Source: Taiwanofungus camphoratus | Taxonomy: Eukaryota; Basidiomycota; Agaricomycetes; Polyporales; Taiwanofungaceae | Length of the DNA: 64,000 nucleotides | Direction of reading: 5' to 3' | NCBI GenBank assembly: GCA_003999685.1 | Contig: CP021222.1 | Location: forward strand, 558,001 to 622,000 | In this document: piece by piece, positions 57,802-64,000 of the stretch | Layout of the letters: every line of letters begins with the position of its first letter | Position numbering within the stretch: the first letter of the stretch is position 1 | Notes under the pieces: model-generated | What the model was told of the DNA's origin: nothing | Seen by the model: the letters and a program-made list of their open reading frames with translations, nothing else | The model's database searches: none | Made by a program: the position numbers and the translations under genes

Positions 57802-60305
57802 GACAATAATGGATACAGCGAGAAAAAGACCAAAACAAGAAGCTCGAAGAGATAACGCGGGGCAGAAACTCAGGATGCGTGGGTATGAGACCTTCTAGTT
57901 TTAACGCGTCCGAGAGGTCGCGCTCAGCATGCCGCATTGTGCCAGAAAAGGCAGTCGTTGTTTTGCGGTCGCTCGGCAATACAAAGCGGCACAATTGCCA
58001 TGTGGTCCGATGCGCCGGATTCGAAGAACAATCACTGTCCTTCAAAAGACAATTGCATGAGAAACGAGGACGAGCATCAACAATTGCGGGTCACATCTGG
58101 CGCTGTAACCTGCTTCACCTATGTTTCATTCGGTTCTTACTGCTCCATTCTAGTGCTATCACCGCTGATCAGTCAGGCGGATGTGGTTTTTCACGGTCCT
58201 CGAGGTCGTGGTACAGCCTGTTGATGTGCCATCGGTCCGCACACATGCCTGTCAGCTCCACCAGATCTCATGTCGACAATTGTGGCGCCGCAATGAAGAT
58301 TAATAACATTTACAAAGCAGGAAGGCAGATATTGTTGGACGAAAACAGCACAATGAAAGGGAAGGGATAGGAAAGGTCTATCCAGACACGGTCCTCAATG
58401 TGTCCCTCGTGAATTGTGCTCGCACTCAATGCACATCATGTGCAGTGTCGGTAAGATAGAATGGAAGTCAATGCAGCAGTAGGCAGCAATGCTCAGGTCT
58501 GTCTTCCCGCATTGGTATGTCCCCAGCTATGACAGATGTGATCCTCGGAAATGGCATGCCCCGGTTTTCAGATTTGTTCGAATTCTCGACCTATCACAGC
58601 GTCTTGGGTTTCCAGCGCACCATATGCGGCGTCCTGTGTGTCTCACTGAGCGGGTTTGGTATACTACAGATCTCTGGGCGCTTGTAGACTGTTCGCGATC
58701 GTTTCAAGGCAGCTAGTTTGTCTCCAAAGCTCGCCCATGACAACAGGTTTGAATTACGGGAGGCCCATGTCATATGCTCACAGAATCCCATAGAATCTGT
58801 CTTTCTTCGACAATCCCTTTATTTCATGTAACCTCCTTGGTCAGAATCCATGCCGTCTTTCTTTCTGCCGATGAGATCCTCGTCCATGACTGCAGGATGT
58901 TCCGACTATGGAAAAGTGAAAGGTAGGTCTCTGGTCTTGAACATGTAAGGAAGCAGTCGGATCGATCTACCGATACTTCGTTGTTATCGCATCGCATATG
59001 GTTATCGACAAAAGTCCTGTGTTCTCACCATAGGCACAGGGGACTCCGTACATTGTCCTTTGTGTCACCCGATCGATGACGAGGTCCAGGATCCATGTCC
59101 TCAGTCTGTCCAGGCAGACGATATTAGGTGTGATCATCGGTCGCCGTTGCCCATAGTTCTAATACTAATGCAAGTGTCAGTTACTCGATGAAGTAAGGCC
59201 GTTAGCCAGTACAGGTCCCCTACTTTGGATGCACAGTCTTCGGCCTCCAAGGACAGTATCAATCCGAAACGATTATTATATGGCGATGTAAAGGACATTA
59301 GGTCCTTGTCTCCATTTGGACTCGCTGATTTTCAAGAAGCGAGGTACACGTCCTCTTCCGGCAATGAGTAAGACCAGCGACGACATCCACGAGCATGCTT
59401 CACAGTACGCAAGAGGCCATGTGAATCATCTTACAGGCGAGGGACGCCGTATAACTTAACTAACTTGTGACGCTGCATCTTGCAAATGTGAACCGTGGTA
59501 CTGTACTCATGATGTCACTGAGTCACTTCCGTCCGGTGATACCGGACTGTTATATCAGTGTCAGTGTCCTTGCGCATCTCGGACACGTTGTCGCATAAAA
59601 TCAGGGTATGTGCTAAATCCTTACAAACATCTGTTACAGTGGTACTCGAATGTCTCCATGGAGTTACTGGCTTGGCTATGAGATGATCAATTTTTCATGT
59701 ATTCCGTATACTCCTCGTGAACTAGAAACTTGAAAATCAAAAACATTTTTCCAGGTTTATTCCAGGCGGCCTACCAATCCACTGACTCTGCAAGTTGTGC
59801 TCGTCTCGATTAAGATCCTGATGGCAGCCGGTGTTACTCAATCCCGACCGCGTACACGGATGCTCACCACGCATGGCAACCACTTTCCTTTACTATAGTA
59901 TTTACATACAGACGAGTTTGAGAGACTCATGCCGCTATGAGTTAGGGAAATAGGTTGTTATCTTCTACTCACAACTACACGGCGAAATTAGCCTGTAATC
60001 ATAGAAGATGTTCATCATTTACTAAGAAGTCCAAAGAGCATTTCTTGGGGCGACACCAGGAATGCCCGGTTGCCTACAATGAACATACGAGACTTCCGAA
60101 GTGTACATACCGGGCCAAATTTGGACACAAAACTGCTAATTTTGTCATAGGGTGGAAGGCCGGCATTCGCCGCTGTAAGGAGACCACAGTGGGCACGTGC
60201 TGGCAACTCGGGGTACTCGACGCGCTTGTGGAGGCGCTCGCGCACTTCTTTCTGCACACCTGCGTTTGCTGCACCACTTCTCTAGCCTTCAGTCCTCGGA
60301 TTCCA
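57802..60305. other. 2.5 kb gene-poor region
   Basis: Frames of 80-160 codons occur near 57.9-58.4 kb on both strands and 60.0-60.3 kb, but show no motif and clash with one another. The left end is the DUF7330 promoter and the right end that of DCN1. I see no RNA gene and no clear repeat, though decayed elements could be missed. Confidence 0.4.
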
Positions 60306-62307
60306 ATGCCACCGAAAGTTAGTTCTTTGCACATGTGTTACGAAGCCAAGCCCACCGTACTCCATTTAGCGAAAACGCGCTGACGAAACAACGTCTACAA
60401 GCACGCCGCGGACCACCCGTGCGTCTAGCCGGACAAAGAGCGCTGAAAGTGTGCCAACAGGTACGTCGGTTCTTCATGTAGCTATGCCGAGCACGTCAAC
60501 TCGGATGCCAGACGTTGCAGGAGATGTACGTCTTATTCGCTCGCCGTCACTTGGCCTCGAGATTCGACTTATGCAGTCCCGATGTTGTATCTATAGGATC
60601 AGCCTGTGGCAAAGAAGACTAGAAAGACGACTTCAAAAGCTACCACTTCTAAGGGCAAGGGCAAGGGCAAAACGGGGTACGTGGTCAGTCTTTTTCAACA
60701 GATTGCTGAGAAACCCTAACCAGAGAATATTTTCAAGTGCTAATGCAGTAAGTTTCTTTCCATTTACAGGATGATATTGCTGACTAATTTCACCAGATAC
60801 GGACCGAAGGTTCCAAGTGAGTGTTCGTCGACCTGTGCTACTGCTACCTTACGTGTCCCTATCCGTCTTGGCGAGCAAGCTTCGAATATTGCAGTGTTGG
60901 GCACTACCGTTTCGCAGACTCCCTACCACAGAGGGGCGTCTCTCTGCTAAGAGTCCAAGACGACGAGCCAATCTCTCAGTCGTCGTTGACGCCATCACGT
61001 GCCTTCTCTAACGCATCTTATGCATATTTCGTTTCTCTTTTGCTGTGTTCCTCACAAAACGCCCCACAGTGACAACGAAGCTTTGTCAACATCAGCAGCG
61101 CCGAAGCCAAAGTCTACGAAGGCAGCGCCCTCCGAGCCATACAGTGCTACGAATGCTGCGACCCTGTTCAGTGCGTATGCCGACGAAGACGACCCGTCAG
61201 TCATAGGGCCCGAGGGATTTGAACGCTTGTGTTCGGACATGGATGTTTCACTTGAAGGCCCGTTACCCCTCATTCTTGCTTGGCAGATGAATGCCAAGGA
61301 GATGGCAAAAATTAGCAAGGGCGAGTGGGAAGTGTGCTTGAGAGAACTTCAGTACGTTCTCTAATACTTTGGAAATCCACATCTACCTCAACCTCATTCA
61401 AAATCTGCAGGGTCTCTAGCTTACTAAGTTTGTCGATCGTGCTGCATGACCTGGAAGATCTTCTACTCTTTGGCGAACCGCCATTGAAGCCCCCCATGTT
61501 GACAGTTGCACAAGCAAAGAAAAGATCGGCTTCGTCTTTGTCTTTGGAACCTTACGACCGTGCAAGGTACTACAAGTATGCGGCGGATACCAAAAAGGCT
61601 TTCAATGAGCTGTATTCGTTCTGCTTTGTACTTGCAAAACCGCCGTAAGTCCATTGTCTTATTAACATGGTGACATTAATAGACTGAATTGTTTCCGTAT
61701 AAGTCAAGCGAGGAATATCGATATTGAGGTCGGTCATTGTTCATTGTCTCAGTATCACGATGGAAGCTGATTGTAGAGCGACTTTGTCTTCTCAGACTGC
61801 AAGTGCCTTCTGGTCTGTTTTGGTTGCGCCTTTGTATCCCATCATGTCAGACATTCTCCGATTCATCAATGTCCGTCGATCATTTTTTGTCGCGTTGTTC
61901 ATCTCTGATTGGCTTGCGTTCTTCATTCAGGATATGGGTACAGTCAAGGGTATCACCAAGGACTTGTGGGGCATGGTGCGTGCCCTGCTGTCGTTCTTCA
62001 CAAGAGGTCGGCTGATTTATAAGTGTTTTGTTGTGCCGAACACTCGCGTAATGGTTGTACAACGGCCGAATCATTCTATACTAGGCGCTTGAGTTCTGTC
62101 GGACTGTCCAACCCGATTTATCGAACTATGATGCGGATGGTGTAAGTGCTCTTAGTTTATGTGCCCCTTGTTTGTTTTACTGACTGTATTTGCTAGGCTT
62201 GGCCGACTTTGCTGGACGACTTTGTTGCATGGAAGAAGAGCGTGAACGGTGCAGGAGAGTCTGTATCGCATGTCAGTACTGACGATGCGTGGAGGCCAGT
62301 TGCATGA
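60306..62307 (+). CDS. DCN1: Defective-in-cullin-neddylation protein (DCN1 family)
   Basis: DCN1 is a scaffold-type E3 that promotes NEDD8 transfer from UBC12 to cullins. The N terminus is basic and disordered (MPPK, then RKRADETTSTSTPRTTRASS, and AKKTRKTTSKATTSK); no UBA domain is seen. The potentiating-neddylation domain then runs: YSATNAATLFSAYADEDDPS, GPEGFERLCSDMDVSLEGPL, ILAWQMNAKEMAKISKGEW, YDRARYYKYAADTKKAFNEL, YSFCFVLAKPP, ASAFWSVLVAPLYPIMSDIL, GITKDLWGM, LEFCRTVQPDLSNYDADG and AWPTLLDDFVAWKK. The final helix contains the DAD-type patch acidic residues needed for cullin binding. About ten exons fit and every junction falls in phase. SPF45-like gene follows 260 bp downstream. Confidence 0.93.
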
Positions 62308-62566
62308 CCGTCGTACGGAGGGGTGATCTTACAGACTAGTATATCTAACATTTGCTATGGTTGCTCTAATCGACGCACATTATCTGTCGATACATCTCTA
62401 TGGTTCACTGATGACACGTTATATATACATTTGGAAACAAGAGCAGGCTGTCTGACAATGGAGAGTACTGCGAGTGGGATTTCCTAATTTGGTTTGTGCT
62501 TGAATAGCCGCGCGTTTTCCGTGTTTATTTCCCACGCGCCTTCGTCTTTGCCATCTCGCAGCAGAA
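62308..62566. other. Intergenic between DCN1 and SPF45-like gene
   Basis: A TATATATA run near 62.42 kb lies about 150 bp before the downstream start codon and may be its TATA element. Nothing else is seen. Confidence 0.4.
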
Positions 62567-64000
62567 ATGTCCAGCAGAGCAGGCGGATTGTATGGCGGTA
62601 TTCAATTCTCCTCAGGCAAAGCTTTCTCTTCCTCTACCACACCACAAGAAACTCCTCAGAGCTCTCTCCCTTCTTCAGTTGTAGAAACTAGCCAGAATCC
62701 ACCCGCAGCTATATCCAAGGATCAGCCATCGTCTGCTCCCTCAACGCAGAATGCGACAGCGAGCAGCAGCACAGCGTCTGATGCAGGTGCCTCAGTGAAG
62801 GCCACAGCCGGTATCTCTTCCTCTCCTGCAGCCTTGCCGATGTAGAGCTCGTTATTCACGAAATCATCGTTCATGCTTTATCCTGTTTCCTCCCGGGGTC
62901 GTTCATTGACGGTCGCCAGGATGGTCCGCCAGTCTCGCATTCGCACCGATCCGTCGGAATCAAGCGCAGAAGGCCAAACCACCCACCGCCCGCCTTCCTG
63001 TGGGCGCCGCAGTGACGACCGCGCCGGCCTCTATCGCATCGGGAGCAGTAATTTCCAGCACTGCTGTCGTGTTTGCCCCGCCCTCGTTAGTAGAGCCCAC
63101 CAAGCCGGCCGAAACACAACCAACTCAGCCGCAGGGCCAAGGATGGGGTAAGAAGGTCAAGCCACCATCTATGATTCTCGATGAGGACATCAACGGATTC
63201 AAGGCACAGAGAGGCGAAAGACGGGGGGGCGGTAAAAAGAAAGGAAAGAAGGTTTGTGGCAAAATGTCTATGAACGCTACGAATCGTTTGACATCCTGGT
63301 CTAGAACAAAAATTTACCCGTAATTCCTGTTTGGGACCCCTCCGAGTCTTATGATCCCATGCGCCCTAATGACTACGGCGAATACAAGATTCACAAGCGC
63401 AAGGAGCGCGAGGAGCGTCGGGAGCGACTTCTCGCGGAAAAGCGACGCGCAGAGGAACGAAAGCGGTATCGGCGCAGCAGTAGCTATTCGGACAGCTACG
63501 GAAGCGATTCCGAAGATGAACGCCCGCGCAAGACAGGTAAGGTGCCCTGCACAATCATTTCTTACAAATCATCACTGTTGTCACATCAGGGCGCTACGAT
63601 GACCTTGACCATTCGCGTGATCAGTCAGAGGACTACGACCGTCCGCGCGGACTGGGAACTGTGGCCCCCTCCATACCTCCTGCCGCGCCCGTGGATGTCA
63701 ATCTCACAGGCGATGAAGCGTATCAACGTCGTCTTGCTTTGTCTACTGGCTTGCGACCTGCAGCATCTCCAGTACCGACCTTCAGCCCAAGTCCGTCCAG
63801 CTTATCAGTGCCTGTCGGACCGTCGAGTTCGGGCATCGTTGCATCGTCCTCCACTGCATCATCGACCATGCTGATTCCCTCAGGACCGCCATCTTCATTT
63901 GACTCGATTTCTGGTTTCTCAGCAGCTGTTGCAGCCGAGGACGACGACGACACCATCCCTGGCCTCAGCGTCTCAGCAGGTCTGGTCTCTCCCACGGCTT
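62567..64000 (+). CDS. SPF45/RBM17-like splicing factor (5' part, runs off the right edge)
   Basis: SPF45 is a U2-associated alternative splicing regulator with a C-terminal G-patch and a UHM/RRM domain, which would lie beyond the window. Exon 1 encodes [20 protein letters not shown] and a serine-rich tract. An intron restores [16 protein letters not shown], as in fungal homologues. Later exons give [20 protein letters not shown], then [20 protein letters not shown] and a charged helix [20 protein letters not shown]. The YDPxxPNDY followed by an Arg/Glu helix is the family hallmark. The remaining part is Ser/Pro-rich ([20 protein letters not shown]). Assignment is good although the defining C-terminal domains cannot be seen. 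Confidence 0.85.

Noticed and set aside
57879-58370. 163-codon plus-strand frame divergent from the DUF7330 gene
   Set aside because: No motif, low protein-like character, and a similar-length frame exists antisense to it.
59955-60383. 142-codon plus-strand frame upstream of and overlapping DCN1 exon 1
   Set aside because: Its reading clashes with the in-phase MPPK^RKRADE start of DCN1 and carries no recognisable motif.

Overview
The window looks like nuclear DNA of a basidiomycete, most likely an Agaricomycete. Genes are dense, sit on both strands and are broken by many short introns (about 50-65 nt, GT-AG, often with a CTAAC/CTGAC-like branch site). The set includes cerato-platanin, DUF6697 and DUF7330 proteins, a MATA-type HMG-box factor and a gag-like retroelement scrap, a combination familiar from mushroom-forming fungi. 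A Polyporales origin is a guess from remembered resemblance of some protein families. Splice sites below were placed by reading frame by frame against what I know of each family; no search was run.

Layout. 0-10.5 kb: a Zn2Cys6 transcription factor cut by the left edge, adenylate kinase, the WBP1/OST48 subunit of oligosaccharyltransferase with a very long intron, a coiled-coil DUF6697 protein, an Ariadne RBR ubiquitin ligase and the copper chaperone COX17. 10.5-20 kb: a single-pass membrane protein, a gag-like retrotransposon scrap, a large HMG-box factor, 3.3 kb without genes, and a cerato-platanin. 20-37 kb: the polyadenylation factor Pfs2, then a GC-rich stretch with a CBM21 glycogen-targeting PP1 subunit, 4 kb without recognisable genes, a decayed member of a nuclease-like family, a glyoxalase-like protein with a GC-AG intron, and a protein kinase with a large N-lobe insert.

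37-50 kb: an ADP1-type ABCG transporter with an EGF-like ectodomain, cytosolic tryptophanyl-tRNA synthetase, TATA-binding protein, a conserved fungal protein of unknown role and NTF2. 50-64 kb: a secreted GH88-like hydrolase, dynamin-like VPS1, the Fe-S assembly factor CIA2, a DUF7330 protein, the neddylation factor DCN1 and the 5' part of an SPF45-like splicing factor.

Most genes are single-copy housekeeping genes that do not form one pathway. Themes that recur are protein modification and turnover (Ariadne RBR ligase, DCN1, OST), trafficking (VPS1, NTF2) and RNA/transcription (Pfs2, TBP, SPF45). Ariadne ligases are known to work with neddylated cullins, so ARI1 and DCN1 may meet functionally, but they lie 50 kb apart. 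I found no convincing new multi-gene system. The best leads are the kinase insert, two oversized introns, the decayed nuclease-like family, the unrecognised reading frames near 31-34 kb and the conserved fungal protein at 47-48.6 kb.
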